The notes below the pieces were generated by a model. It made no database searches and was not told where the DNA came from. It worked only from the letters and a program-made list of their open reading frames with translations. DNA of 34,788 bases from Microcaldota archaeon (GTDB lineage: Archaea; Micrarchaeota; Micrarchaeia; Anstonellales; J096): contig JAADEL010000007.1 of NCBI GenBank assembly GCA_013153395.1, forward strand, positions 1 through 34,788, written 5' to 3'. Of this stretch, positions 7,816 to 15,146 are shown one piece after another (the first letter of the stretch is position 1; each line of letters opens with the position of its first letter). Position numbers and translations under genes: made by a program.

Positions 7816-9602
7816 TTTAACACATATATATCATCGTTGGGATGTCTATATAAAGGTTGCTTTAATCTCTTTTGATCCAGGATGTGGCCCACCATGCCGA
7901 TGGAACGTGCTATGGCAAAGAGGCCGTTTACATAGCCTATCTCCACAATCTCTTTGATTTCCTCCTCTGTGAAGCCTGAGTAATAGAGCATATCAAGGAA
8001 GGATGCTCCTATAGCACCATCCACATTTAAGATAAGGTTGTCGGATTTTTTGAGGGTTTCCTCTTCCACAGCCAATGCATACTTGAGATAACGAGGGTCA
8101 GGGATGTTTTCAAACACAAACCTCTTTATGAGCTCCACCCTCTTATCGGGGTTGTGCTTAGACTTTACGCGGTGGCCAATACCGGGGATAAGCTTTCCCT
8201 GTCGCTTCATCTCCTCTACAAACTCTCGGGGCGATAGACCGCGGTCATGGGCATCCTTGAAATACCTTACCGCATCATCTATAGCACCTCCAAAACGAGG
8301 TCCGATAGTAAGGAGGCCAGAGGCAAGGCTTGAGATGATGTCTTTTCCGGCTCTTGCTGCCACAATGGCATTATGGGCTCCTGAAACATGAGGTCCATGA
8401 TCCGCCAATACAATCAAGGCAAGTTCCAAGAAGCGCTGGAAATCCTCGGGAAGGTCCTTCTTAAACCAGAGAAGACCTATCACCCGACCAATGTTGCTTT
8501 TTTCCTCTATGATGCGAGAAAGAGGCACACCATTATAGGTTATCTCTCCCTCTTTTTCCCAAGATATGGAGCTCACGATAGAGGTGGGCCTTCTTACCAG
8601 TCCTTGGGCCTTGGCCTTTGCAAAGTCTAGAGGAGGTTTGTTGTAAGGAACATCTTTAGGCTTTAGTCCGAGCCTTTCAGACTCTTCACGGATGAGGTTC
8701 TCGAGTTCAGAGAAGGTATGGGGAACGAGCACTCCTGCCTCTCGAAGGGCCTCCATCTTGGCAAGGGCCTTTTCCTTCTCGCTTCCTGCCTTGGCGGCCG
8801 CATGCCCAAACTGGACCTGCCAAGGAAAGAGCTCCGCAGAGGCACCTGCCACCCACATTATAAGAGGTTTTTTGATTTTGCCCTCTTTTTTAAGGCGAGC
8901 GATTTCATATTCTTCTTTTCCGCCTATCTCGGAGAGGGCCACAATAAGCTTGATTTCGGGGTTTTGCTCAAAGCGCATTATGTGCTCTAGCATGGTGCTT
9001 CCGGGGAAGACATCTCCTCCTATGGCCACACCCTCATTTACCCCGTCAGAAGCTCGGGCAATCATCCGGAACATCTCGTTCAAAAGCCCTCCGGAGCGGG
9101 TTACCAATCCCACGCTGCCCGGAGCATAGAGGCGGGACTTTATCAAGTTATTGGTATCTCCACCAACTACGCCTGCTCTAAGGGCGCCCACTGTCAAGGC
9201 ACCAAACGTAGCTGGTCCTATTATGGTTTTGTTATGTTTCTTGGCCAGGGCAATGAGCTCCTTCATCTGGCGTTCAGGAATACCCTCGGCCACTATCACA
9301 ACCACTCTCACCGAAGGATGCTCTAAGGCGAGTTTGGTAGGGAGGTAAGCAGACCTAAAAGAAGCAAGGTTGAGCACTACCTCGGGATTATGGGCCTCTA
9401 AAGCCCTTTTCATATCCTTATAAACAGGAATCATGAACTCCTCCGAGCCATAAAAGGCCTTGTGAAGGGTATCGGTGCGATGCACAATACTCACTACGGA
9501 AGGCTCTCTACCTATCAGATAATCATAGTCCAGGATGCGTTGGATGAAGTTGGGCTTGAGGTTTACCACTAGCATGCGGTCTGTTCTTTTAAAGAGCTTC
9601 AT
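7812..9602 (-). CDS. ATP-citrate lyase, large (CoA-binding plus citrate synthase) subunit
   Basis: An N-terminal succinyl-CoA-synthetase-alpha-like region is followed by a citrate synthase domain. The phosphohistidine motif FGHAAA (H267 counted from this start), and GPHVSGAHN, GPRFGGAID, PGIGHRVKSKHNPD and NVDGAIGAS are those of the ATP-citrate lyase family, which cleaves citrate with ATP and CoA to acetyl-CoA and oxaloacetate. The frame is open to 9695, but a TTTATAAA box at 9625-9632 lies 26 bp before the ATG at 9602, giving a 596-residue protein close to bacterial AclA (about 600). The ATP-grasp partner subunit is not in the window. It is the first gene of an operon with the M42 peptidase. 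Confidence 0.88.
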   Translation of the reverse strand: MKLFKRTDRMLVVNLKPNFIQRILDYDYLIGREPSVVSIVHRTDTLHKAFYGSEEFMIPVYKDMKRALEAHNPEVVLNLASFRSAYLPTKLALEHPSVRVVVIVAEGIPERQMKELIALAKKHNKTIIGPATFGALTVGALRAGVVGGDTNNLIKSRLYAPGSVGLVTRSGGLLNEMFRMIARASDGVNEGVAIGGDVFPGSTMLEHIMRFEQNPEIKLIVALSEIGGKEEYEIARLKKEGKIKKPLIMWVAGASAELFPWQVQFGHAAAKAGSEKEKALAKMEALREAGVLVPHTFSELENLIREESERLGLKPKDVPYNKPPLDFAKAKAQGLVRRPTSIVSSISWEKEGEITYNGVPLSRIIEEKSNIGRVIGLLWFKKDLPEDFQRFLELALIVLADHGPHVSGAHNAIVAARAGKDIISSLASGLLTIGPRFGGAIDDAVRYFKDAHDRGLSPREFVEEMKRQGKLIPGIGHRVKSKHNPDKRVELIKRFVFENIPDPRYLKYALAVEEETLKKSDNLILNVDGAIGASFLDMLYYSGFTEEEIKEIVEIGYVNGLFAIARSIGMVGHILDQKRLKQPLYRHPNDDIYVLK

Positions 9603-9624
9603 GCTTTTGATAGAGGCCAAAGGC

Positions 9625-9632
9625 TTTATAAA
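9625..9632 (-). promoter_or_regulatory. TATA box of the citrate lyase operon
   Basis: TTTATAAA, a palindromic box, is centred 26.5 bp before the ATG at 9602. It lies inside the longer open frame and so argues against a start at 9695. Confidence 0.55.
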
Positions 9633-9666
9633 GAAGAAAGCGGGTTTTTTCGTTAATAGTAGAAGT

Positions 9667-9672
9667 TTTAAA
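9667..9672 (+). promoter_or_regulatory. TATA box of the unknown two-gene operon
   Basis: TTTAAA is centred about 24.5 bp before the ATG at 9694, supporting a leaderless start there rather than at upstream codons inside the citrate lyase gene. Confidence 0.45.
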
Positions 9673-9693
9673 CACTTTTGTGGTAAAATATAC

Positions 9694-10014
9694 ATGGTGA
9701 AGGTTTATCGCGAGAAAAAACCAAGCGGCTTAGAAATAAGTGTGAAGGTAACGTTTCCTGAAGGTGAGGTCCCTCGCCCTAGCTTTAACGAGGAAAGATT
9801 TCCTCTAAGGCAGGCTTTAATGGCCCTTACTTATTACTGCAATCTCAAGGAGAGCTTGAGCCCCAAGCATCCTTTAGCTGTTGAGCTGCGGGAGATAGTA
9901 CATGAGTGGATAGAGTTGGCCCACCAACTCAAAAACCAGGATACCTTTGCCAACCACTTCCTTCGAAAGGTCTCCAAGACCGATGTGGATCCTTTCGACC
10001 TGGACAGGTGGTGA
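9694..10014 (+). CDS. Hypothetical protein, 107 aa
   Basis: I do not recognise the family. The protein has a basic N-terminus, a beta-prone stretch (LEISVKVTFPEG) and a helical C-terminal half rich in Leu, Glu and His. There is no signal peptide or membrane segment. The frame continues upstream into the citrate lyase gene, but the TATA box at 9667-9672 favours this start. The next gene begins 3 nt after its stop, with the GGTGA at the end of this gene acting as Shine-Dalgarno sequence, so both are probably translated together. Confidence 0.65.
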   Translation: MVKVYREKKPSGLEISVKVTFPEGEVPRPSFNEERFPLRQALMALTYYCNLKESLSPKHPLAVELREIVHEWIELAHQLKNQDTFANHFLRKVSKTDVDPFDLDRW

Positions 10015-10017
10015 AAG

Positions 10018-10683
10018 ATGAGATGGAAAAAACCCACCATACTGCGCAAAGTAGATGGATGGATAGATGAAGAAGGGAAGATAATAAAAGAGCCTCGAGA
10101 AGAAGGGAAGAAAATAAAAAAGCGTCACGTTCTCTTTTCCCATCCTCTGTTGGAGGTAATATTAGAGGGAAAGTCCCCTTCTAATTATCGACGCCATTGG
10201 CTGTACTGCTTCTTGAAGGAGGCGGGTCAAGAGGATGCCATAGACCTAGTAAGAAGAGGAGAATATTCCACCCGTTTGCTTTCTACCCCTCCTTCTCTTG
10301 ATCCTAAATCTTCTTTGGAGGTGGCCCTCCACACTTTGGCATTAGGAAGACCCCCTTATATTCGCAATACCTACCGGGATAAAGTGCTTCCTACCGGAGA
10401 ATGGACGATAGGAGCCTATGTGCCACCTCCTTACCGCTATTTTGTGAGGGAGGGTAAGCTCATACGACCTTTTCCTTATGATGAGGCTATAGTGACCGCA
10501 GAGGTGATCCAGGCCACCCGACAAATCTTAGAAGGTCTAGGAGAGGAAAAGGGAGAAAAGATGAAAAAGGTAATTGAATGGGAAGAATGGGTAGGGATTT
10601 TAGAAAGATGGAGGAAGCTGGCAGAGGCGTTGGCCCGCTTAGGAGACCAGAAGGCGCAGAGCTTTCTTAGCATAAGCTTTTAA
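10018..10683 (+). CDS. Hypothetical basic protein, 221 aa
   Basis: I do not recognise this family. The first 45 residues are very basic (Lys and Arg clusters), suggesting nucleic-acid binding. The middle carries the motif-like string GEWTIGAYVPPPYRYF followed by REGKLIRPFPYDEA, and the C-terminal 60 residues are helical. No membrane segment is seen. It is coupled to the preceding small gene (3 nt apart, GGTGA before the ATG). Its TAA stop codon lies inside the likely TATA box of the tRNA-Gln gene. Confidence 0.68.
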   Translation: MRWKKPTILRKVDGWIDEEGKIIKEPREEGKKIKKRHVLFSHPLLEVILEGKSPSNYRRHWLYCFLKEAGQEDAIDLVRRGEYSTRLLSTPPSLDPKSSLEVALHTLALGRPPYIRNTYRDKVLPTGEWTIGAYVPPPYRYFVREGKLIRPFPYDEAIVTAEVIQATRQILEGLGEEKGEKMKKVIEWEEWVGILERWRKLAEALARLGDQKAQSFLSISF

Positions 10684-10684
10684 G
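10678..10684 (+). promoter_or_regulatory. TATA-like box of tRNA-Gln
   Basis: TTTTAAG, overlapping the stop codon of the upstream gene, is centred about 29 bp before the mature tRNA 5' end, which would start transcription a few bases upstream of the tRNA. Confidence 0.35.
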
Positions 10685-10709
10685 CATTTTTGTTTAATGT
10701 ATAAGACGA

Positions 10710-10782
10710 AGCCCTGTCGTCTAGCGGTCCAGGATGTCGGGCTTTGGACCCGAAGACCCAGGTTCGAATCCTGGCAGGGCTA
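10710..10782 (+). tRNA. tRNA-Gln (anticodon UUG)
   Basis: A complete cloverleaf folds by eye. The acceptor stem 10710-10716 pairs with 10775-10781 (7 bp). The D arm starts at 10719 with a GG at 10726-10727. The anticodon stem 10737-10741 pairs with 10749-10753, with loop CTTTGGA, so the anticodon TTG occupies positions 34-36. The T stem 10758-10762 pairs with 10770-10774 around the loop TTCGAAT. The discriminator is A at 10782. CCA is not encoded, and there is no intron. Confidence 0.95.
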
Positions 10783-10809
10783 CTCTGGAAAAATAAGGGG
10801 CGGTAAAGG

Positions 10810-10818
10810 GCTTTTTTA
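10810..10818 (+). terminator. Oligo-T terminator after tRNA-Gln
   Basis: A run of six T residues (10812-10817) lies about 30 nt after the tRNA, before the thermosome promoter. Archaeal tRNA transcription commonly ends at such runs. Confidence 0.4.
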
Positions 10819-10835
10819 GACGACCAACCTAACCG

Positions 10836-10880
10836 AAAGGTTTAAAAAGGCAACCCCTAATAATAACCATCAGGTGATGA
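10836..10880 (+). promoter_or_regulatory. Thermosome promoter and leader
   Basis: A purine-rich BRE-like stretch (CCGAAAGG) precedes TTTAAAAA (from 10841). The predicted start near 10868-10870 leaves a leader of about 15 nt that contains GGTGATG, a Shine-Dalgarno sequence, shortly before the ATG at 10885. Confidence 0.6.
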
Positions 10881-10884
10881 AAAG

Positions 10885-12507
10885 ATGGCAGGAAAGATTT
10901 CTCAAGATGTAATGCCTGAGGGCACTCAACGTGTTCTTGGTAGGGATGCCATGAGATTGAACATAGCAATAGCCTATGCCATTTCCCAGATACTCAAGAG
11001 CACCTTGGGTCCTAAGGGTATGGATAAGATGCTAGTAAGCGACCTTGGAGATATCATTATCACCAATGACGGAGCTACTATCCTCGAGGAGATGAATGTT
11101 GACCACCCTACCGCTAAGCTCTTGGTAGAGGTAGCCAAGACTCAGGATAAGGAGGTAGGAGATGGAACTACTACCAGCGTGGTAATCGCAGGAAACCTTC
11201 TCAAGAATGCAGGCCAGTTGATTGACAAGAACATCCACCCTACCACTATTGTAAAGGGATATGAGCTTGCAGAGAAGAAGGCCCAAGAGGAGCTTGTAGA
11301 TATTGCTGACAAGGTAGACCCTAACGATAAGGAAACCCTAAAGCAGATTGCCAAGGTATCCTTGGGCTCTAAGGGAGTAGGAAGCGAGGAAGAAAAGGAT
11401 ATGATTGCTCAGATTGTGGTGGATGCTGTTACCCAGGTGCTAGAAGAAAAGGATGGCAAGAGATATGTGGATCTGGATTTGATTAAGATTGAGAAGAAAG
11501 CAGGTGGATCTGTAAAGGACACCAAGCTCATCAAGGGTATTGTGATTGATAAGGAGGTTGTGCACTCTGGCATGCCTAAGAGAGTAGAGAACGCCAAGAT
11601 TGCCTTGATTGATGCTCCTTTGGAGATTGAGAAGACCGAGACCGATGCCAAGATTAGCATTACCTCTCCTGACCAGCTAGAGGCCTTCCTCAAGAAAGAG
11701 GAGGAGATGCTCAAGGGCATGGTGGAGAAAATCAAGAAGGCTGGTGCTAACGTGGTATTTGTTCAAAAAGGAATTGATGACATTGCCCAGTATTACTTGG
11801 CTAAGGAGGGCATCATGGCTGTGAGGAGAGTGAAGAAGAGCGACATGGAGAAGCTGGCAAGAGCAACAGGTGCCCGCATCGCCACCAGTATTGATGACCT
11901 TACCGAAAAGGACCTTGGAGAGGCCCAGCTTGTAGAGGAGAGAAAGATTGCAGGAGATGCTATGATTTTCGTAGAGGGTGCCAAGGATCCTAAGTCTGTG
12001 ACCATCTTTATCCGAGGTGGAACTGACCACGTGACCAGCGAGGTAGAGAGAGCTCTCCGAGATGCTATCGGAGCAGTGGCTTCTGTAATCCAAGATGGCT
12101 TGTATGTGACTGGAGGAGGTTCTGTGGAGGTAGAGTTGGCCCAGAGATTGAGAGAGTATGCTAAGACCCTAGGAGGAAGGGAGCAGCTAGCTGTGGAGAA
12201 CTATGCTGATGCCCTTGAAAGCATTCCTACCGCACTAGCTGAGAACGCAGGTATGGATGCTATCGACACTATTGTGGAGTTGAGGGCCCAGCACACCAAG
12301 GGCAACAAGTATGCAGGAGTGAATGTGTTTGACGGCAAGGTAGATGATATGAAGAAGCTAGGAGTGCTTGAGCCTTACAGGGTAAAGAAGCAGGCCCTTG
12401 CCTCTGCAACCGAGGTAGCCCGACTAATCCTCCGCATTGACGACATTATCGCTTCCAAGGGCTCCTCCAAGAAGGACGACAGCGGAAGTGATTTCAACCT
12501 GGATTAG
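10885..12507 (+). CDS. Thermosome subunit (group II chaperonin)
   Basis: The 540-residue protein has the group II chaperonin signatures: [12 protein letters not shown] near 37-48, the ATPase motif DGATILEEM near 60-68, GDGTTTSV near 92-99 and, in the C-terminal equatorial domain, [12 protein letters not shown]. It folds proteins inside a double-ring complex with a built-in lid. The usual Gly/Met-rich C-terminal tail is absent; the chain ends in a Ser/Lys/Asp stretch ([14 protein letters not shown]). It has a Shine-Dalgarno leader and its own hairpin terminator and is monocistronic, as expected for a strongly expressed gene. No second subunit gene is seen in the window. Confidence 0.96.
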   Translation: MAGKISQDVMPEGTQRVLGRDAMRLNIAIAYAISQILKSTLGPKGMDKMLVSDLGDIIITNDGATILEEMNVDHPTAKLLVEVAKTQDKEVGDGTTTSVVIAGNLLKNAGQLIDKNIHPTTIVKGYELAEKKAQEELVDIADKVDPNDKETLKQIAKVSLGSKGVGSEEEKDMIAQIVVDAVTQVLEEKDGKRYVDLDLIKIEKKAGGSVKDTKLIKGIVIDKEVVHSGMPKRVENAKIALIDAPLEIEKTETDAKISITSPDQLEAFLKKEEEMLKGMVEKIKKAGANVVFVQKGIDDIAQYYLAKEGIMAVRRVKKSDMEKLARATGARIATSIDDLTEKDLGEAQLVEERKIAGDAMIFVEGAKDPKSVTIFIRGGTDHVTSEVERALRDAIGAVASVIQDGLYVTGGGSVEVELAQRLREYAKTLGGREQLAVENYADALESIPTALAENAGMDAIDTIVELRAQHTKGNKYAGVNVFDGKVDDMKKLGVLEPYRVKKQALASATEVARLILRIDDIIASKGSSKKDDSGSDFNLD

Positions 12508-12548
12508 AGCCTTAGAGAGGCTCTTTAACCTCTTTTTTTCTTTTTTAT
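12506..12548 (+). terminator. Hairpin plus U-tract terminator after the thermosome gene
   Basis: AGAGCC (12506-12511) and GGCTCT (12519-12524) form a perfect 6-bp stem with a 7-nt loop that includes the end of the stop codon. It is followed by T-rich sequence with runs of seven and six T residues. This looks like a bacterial-style intrinsic terminator. Confidence 0.65.
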
Positions 12549-12697
12549 TAGAACATCTGGATCGTTTTGATGCGGGCCTGAAGGCCGCCCATGTTCTTCC
12601 CCATATCCAAAAATACTCTCGCATCTATACTGATATTCCTCTTTTGAAGGAATATATCCCTAAGGAGAAGCAATCTTCCTTTGAAGAAGCCGAATTC

Positions 12698-13966
12698 GTG
12701 ATAAGCGAAAGATATACTACCAAGCCCGGTGTTTATTTCTCTCAAGAGGGAAGCTGGAGCAATATCTTGGTAAGAAAGCATGGCAAGGAGTTTGAGCTTC
12801 TCTTCTTCCTCCTAATAGCAACTATAGGGATGGGATATCTGCTCCAAGACCATACTCCCTTAGATGACCTTAACCGCCATCTAAAGGCCTGGCAGTACTC
12901 GAGCTACAAAGAGCTTTATCCCTTTACTACCTGGATGTTTTCTTTCAATCCCTATTGGCTCTGGGACAATCTTTTAGGATGGCTTTATCAGCAGCTGGGA
13001 GATTTTTCCCATCGCCTAGTGCAACTGGGTGCTTTCTTCCTCATGCTGGAGGTCTTTCGGCGGGTGCATGAGCATCTTCCTATGAGAGAATGGCCTCTCT
13101 TGCTTCTTATATGGCTTTACTTTCTTAGCTTAAACATAACGTTAGCTCGTCCTTCCTTCTATATGAGCATGCTTTCTCTCATTATTTACCTCGGAGGAGG
13201 GCTGCTATGGAAGCTTCTCTGGACCTTAATGGGATTAGGGTATTATGTGTGGTGGATATACTTGCCTTTGGTGCTCCATCGCAAGCACATGCTTTGGTTA
13301 AGCCTGTTTTTGCTGGTATTTTGGATAGGGTATACGGATGGGACCTACTTCCAGGAGCTTGCCACCTTCTTCTCCTTGGTGTGGGAAAGAGGCCTGCACA
13401 ACATTTTGGAGAATAAAGCATGGTTTTATTATATTGGGGATCCTCTGGTGCTAATGATGCTGGGAGCTTGGCTGATTTCCAAAAAACGCTATCTCTGGGG
13501 CACTATTTATAGTATGCTCTTATACCAGATTCGATACTTCCAGCAGCTCACCATTCCTCTAATGATGGGAAGTATATCTCCTAGATTGAAGTTTCTGTTT
13601 TCCTGGATTCCTTGGGAGATCATGTATGGGGTAGTGGTAATAGTGATGTTTTCTTATTTTATGCCCTCTCACAATTTCCTCTATGACTTTGGCAACATCT
13701 CCCTGGACAATAAAACCTTATTGGCCTCAAACATGGGTATTATGTATCAAATTCTCCATAAATATGATTATGTGAGAATCGCTCCTGCTATGGAGTTAGG
13801 GTTGAATGTTCCGGAGGTAAACGCCTTTTTGGCCAATAAAACCTTGGATTGTGGGTTTGCCCAGCAGTTTGATTATGTGATTTCCGATGTTCCATTGAAT
13901 GAGAGCTGCCTCCAGCTCACCTATGCTACCAAGGACCTATTCTTTTATGTACCGGTAAACGAATAA
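12698..13966 (+). CDS. Multi-pass membrane protein, GT-C glycosyltransferase-like
   Basis: About ten hydrophobic helices, an acidic first outside loop (DHTPLDDLNRH) and a soluble C-terminal segment of about 70 residues suggest a GT-C type (dolichyl-phosphate-sugar dependent) glycosyltransferase; this is by topology, not by a diagnostic motif. The start is uncertain. The frame is open from 12437, inside the thermosome gene, but has no in-frame ATG until within the first helix. GTG at 12698 and TTG at 12767 (giving VRKHGKEFE just before helix 1) are the best candidates. Codons 12580-12766 encode plausible protein (FVISERYTTKPGVYF) that resembles this protein's own C-terminal segment. Its 3' end overlaps the convergent methylase gene by 30 bp. 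Confidence 0.6.
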   Translation: MISERYTTKPGVYFSQEGSWSNILVRKHGKEFELLFFLLIATIGMGYLLQDHTPLDDLNRHLKAWQYSSYKELYPFTTWMFSFNPYWLWDNLLGWLYQQLGDFSHRLVQLGAFFLMLEVFRRVHEHLPMREWPLLLLIWLYFLSLNITLARPSFYMSMLSLIIYLGGGLLWKLLWTLMGLGYYVWWIYLPLVLHRKHMLWLSLFLLVFWIGYTDGTYFQELATFFSLVWERGLHNILENKAWFYYIGDPLVLMMLGAWLISKKRYLWGTIYSMLLYQIRYFQQLTIPLMMGSISPRLKFLFSWIPWEIMYGVVVIVMFSYFMPSHNFLYDFGNISLDNKTLLASNMGIMYQILHKYDYVRIAPAMELGLNVPEVNAFLANKTLDCGFAQQFDYVISDVPLNESCLQLTYATKDLFFYVPVNE

Positions 13967-14434
13967 CTCCTCGAAGAAGAGCTTTTTTCTTGCTACCAGC
14001 TCCCACCCTTGCAGGAGATCCTTGCCCGGGGTTTGGTCATTGATGAGAACATAGGCCCGGCCACCAGGAAGAAGATATTCTTGGACTTCTTTCACAAAGC
14101 GGGCAAAGGAGCCATTATCCACTGTTTCAGGGTCAGGAGGCCCTCCATCAGGCGGCAGATAAGGAGGATTAAAGGAGATAACCTCAAACCTCCGGGAAAT
14201 ATTGGAAAATAAATCGCTCTCCACAAACACAATATCTAATCCTTGTGCGTTCCTTCTTGCCTCCTGTAAGGCCTCTGGGTCAATGTCGGCAGCCCAGACC
14301 TCTTCCTCAGGATGTGTTCTTTTATAGGAGATGGCAAGATAGCCCGAACCAGTGCCCATATCCAGATAGGAACCCTTTTCTTTCTTGAGCACCCCCTCCA
14401 TCAAGAAGGTATCTTCCGAGGGAGAATAGGTCAT
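13937..14434 (-). CDS. HemK/Mtq2-like SAM-dependent methyltransferase
   Basis: The 165-residue protein begins with YSPSEDTFL, typical of HemK/Mtq2-type enzymes, then has the SAM loop DMGTGSG at 25-31, the acidic residue AADID at 48-52 and the NPPY catalytic motif at 89-92. Enzymes of this class methylate the GGQ glutamine of peptide-chain release factors. It lacks the N-terminal helical domain of bacterial PrmC, as do archaeal and eukaryotic members. The ATG overlaps the stop of the upstream HAD gene by 4 nt, so it is the second gene of a HAD-methylase operon. Confidence 0.85.
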   Translation of the reverse strand: MTYSPSEDTFLMEGVLKKEKGSYLDMGTGSGYLAISYKRTHPEEEVWAADIDPEALQEARRNAQGLDIVFVESDLFSNISRRFEVISFNPPYLPPDGGPPDPETVDNGSFARFVKEVQEYLLPGGRAYVLINDQTPGKDLLQGWELVARKKLFFEELFVYRYIKE

Positions 14435-15057
14435 TTGTAGAGGGTGAGAAGCTCTCGCAGGTCGGTAATCTCCCTGTGGGCGTTGGAGGGGAGATGGGCT
14501 CTTTTGCCCCGCCTTATGCGTATGGTGTAATGGCCGGCTTCCCGGGCAGGAGCAATATCACTCTCGGGATTATCTCCTATCATCACTCCCTTTTCCAAGG
14601 ACTTAAAGAACTCGGGTGTTTTTTGGTCGGTTACTATGACGTTGTTTTCAAAAAGCCACTCCAGCCTCAACCTTATTATCTTTTCCCATTGCTTTTTGGG
14701 TAATCCTTGAGTAACCACATACAAGGGATAGCCTCGCATCTTGAGCTCAGTGAGCACATAATGCACTTCAGGATAGGGTGTCATGTGGAACTTGGTAGCA
14801 TGATAAGCTGCTACAGCCGCCGCTACATACCTCTCCAAAGGCGTGAGGTTGAATTGCTTGGCCAGCAGGTCAAAGTGATAAGGATAGTTGGAGGTCTTTT
14901 CCTCCACAATCCGATCAAGGGCAAGCCTTAGCTCCTCAAAGCTATAAGGAGCTCCTTGGGCAATCATGGCCTTTACCGCATTATCCCGGGCCTCCCGGGT
15001 AAAATCCGTAGAAGGAAAAAGCGTATCATCCAAATCAAAATATAGAGGAGGTTTCAT
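14431..15057 (-). CDS. HAD-superfamily hydrolase
   Basis: The 208-residue protein has HAD motif I FDLDDTL (D8, D10), motif II VTQG, a Lys region before motif IV, and MIGDNPESD as motif IV, with a helical cap between motifs I and II. It should be a phosphatase or related phosphotransferase; the substrate cannot be told. It is first in an operon with the HemK-like methylase (4-nt overlap). The mRNA from the nearest upstream TATA box would carry a leader of about 60 nt that contains the C/D box-like RNA described separately; the D box lies only 8 nt before the ATG, overlapping the weak Shine-Dalgarno sequence (AGTGAT). Confidence 0.85.
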   Translation of the reverse strand: MKPPLYFDLDDTLFPSTDFTREARDNAVKAMIAQGAPYSFEELRLALDRIVEEKTSNYPYHFDLLAKQFNLTPLERYVAAAVAAYHATKFHMTPYPEVHYVLTELKMRGYPLYVVTQGLPKKQWEKIIRLRLEWLFENNVIVTDQKTPEFFKSLEKGVMIGDNPESDIAPAREAGHYTIRIRRGKRAHLPSNAHREITDLRELLTLYK

Positions 15058-15118
15058 GCTATCACTCAGCTTTGGGTCATATCATCACTCATCAGATTCA
15101 TCCAGTTCTCATCTCTCA
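15058..15118 (-). ncRNA. Candidate C/D box sRNA upstream of the HAD gene
   Basis: Read on the minus strand, the order is: C-like box GAGATGA (15115-15109, one mismatch to RTGATGA), 13-nt guide (15108-15096), D' box CTGA (15095-15092), 3-nt spacer, C' box GTGATGA (15088-15082, perfect), 12-nt guide TATGACCCAAAG (15081-15070), D box CTGA (15069-15066). Element order, guide lengths and the short spacer are those of archaeal 2'-O-methylation guide RNAs bound by L7Ae, Nop5 and fibrillarin. A TATA box at 15139-15146 places the start 1-2 nt before the C box. Targets were not identified. There is no obvious terminator, so the RNA would be cut from, or stay part of, the HAD mRNA. Confidence 0.6.
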
Positions 15119-15138
15119 CTATGATATCAGCGTGAAAG

Positions 15139-15146
15139 CTTAAAAA
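15139..15146 (-). promoter_or_regulatory. TATA box for the candidate C/D RNA and HAD operon
   Basis: TTTTTAAG on the minus strand overlaps the stop codon of the upstream AAA ATPase gene. It is centred about 26 bp before position 15116, the first base before the C box. Confidence 0.5.

Noticed and set aside
9535-9693. Upstream extension of the 107-residue unknown protein
   Set aside because: It overlaps the citrate lyase gene antisense and would include that gene's promoter; the TATA box supports 9694.
9603-9695. Longer start for the citrate lyase subunit
   Set aside because: The extra 31 residues (rich in Phe, Lys and Leu) are unlike the family N-terminus, and the TATA box at 9625-9632 lies inside them at the right distance from 9602.
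11032-12093. Several long antisense open frames across the thermosome gene
   Set aside because: They mirror the codon bias of a strongly constrained gene, overlap one another in two frames, and have no promoter or ribosome-binding signal.
12570-12581. ATG at 12570 as start of the membrane protein
   Set aside because: It is well spaced from a TATA-like box but its frame reads M-R-A-stop, so it cannot encode the protein without a frameshift.
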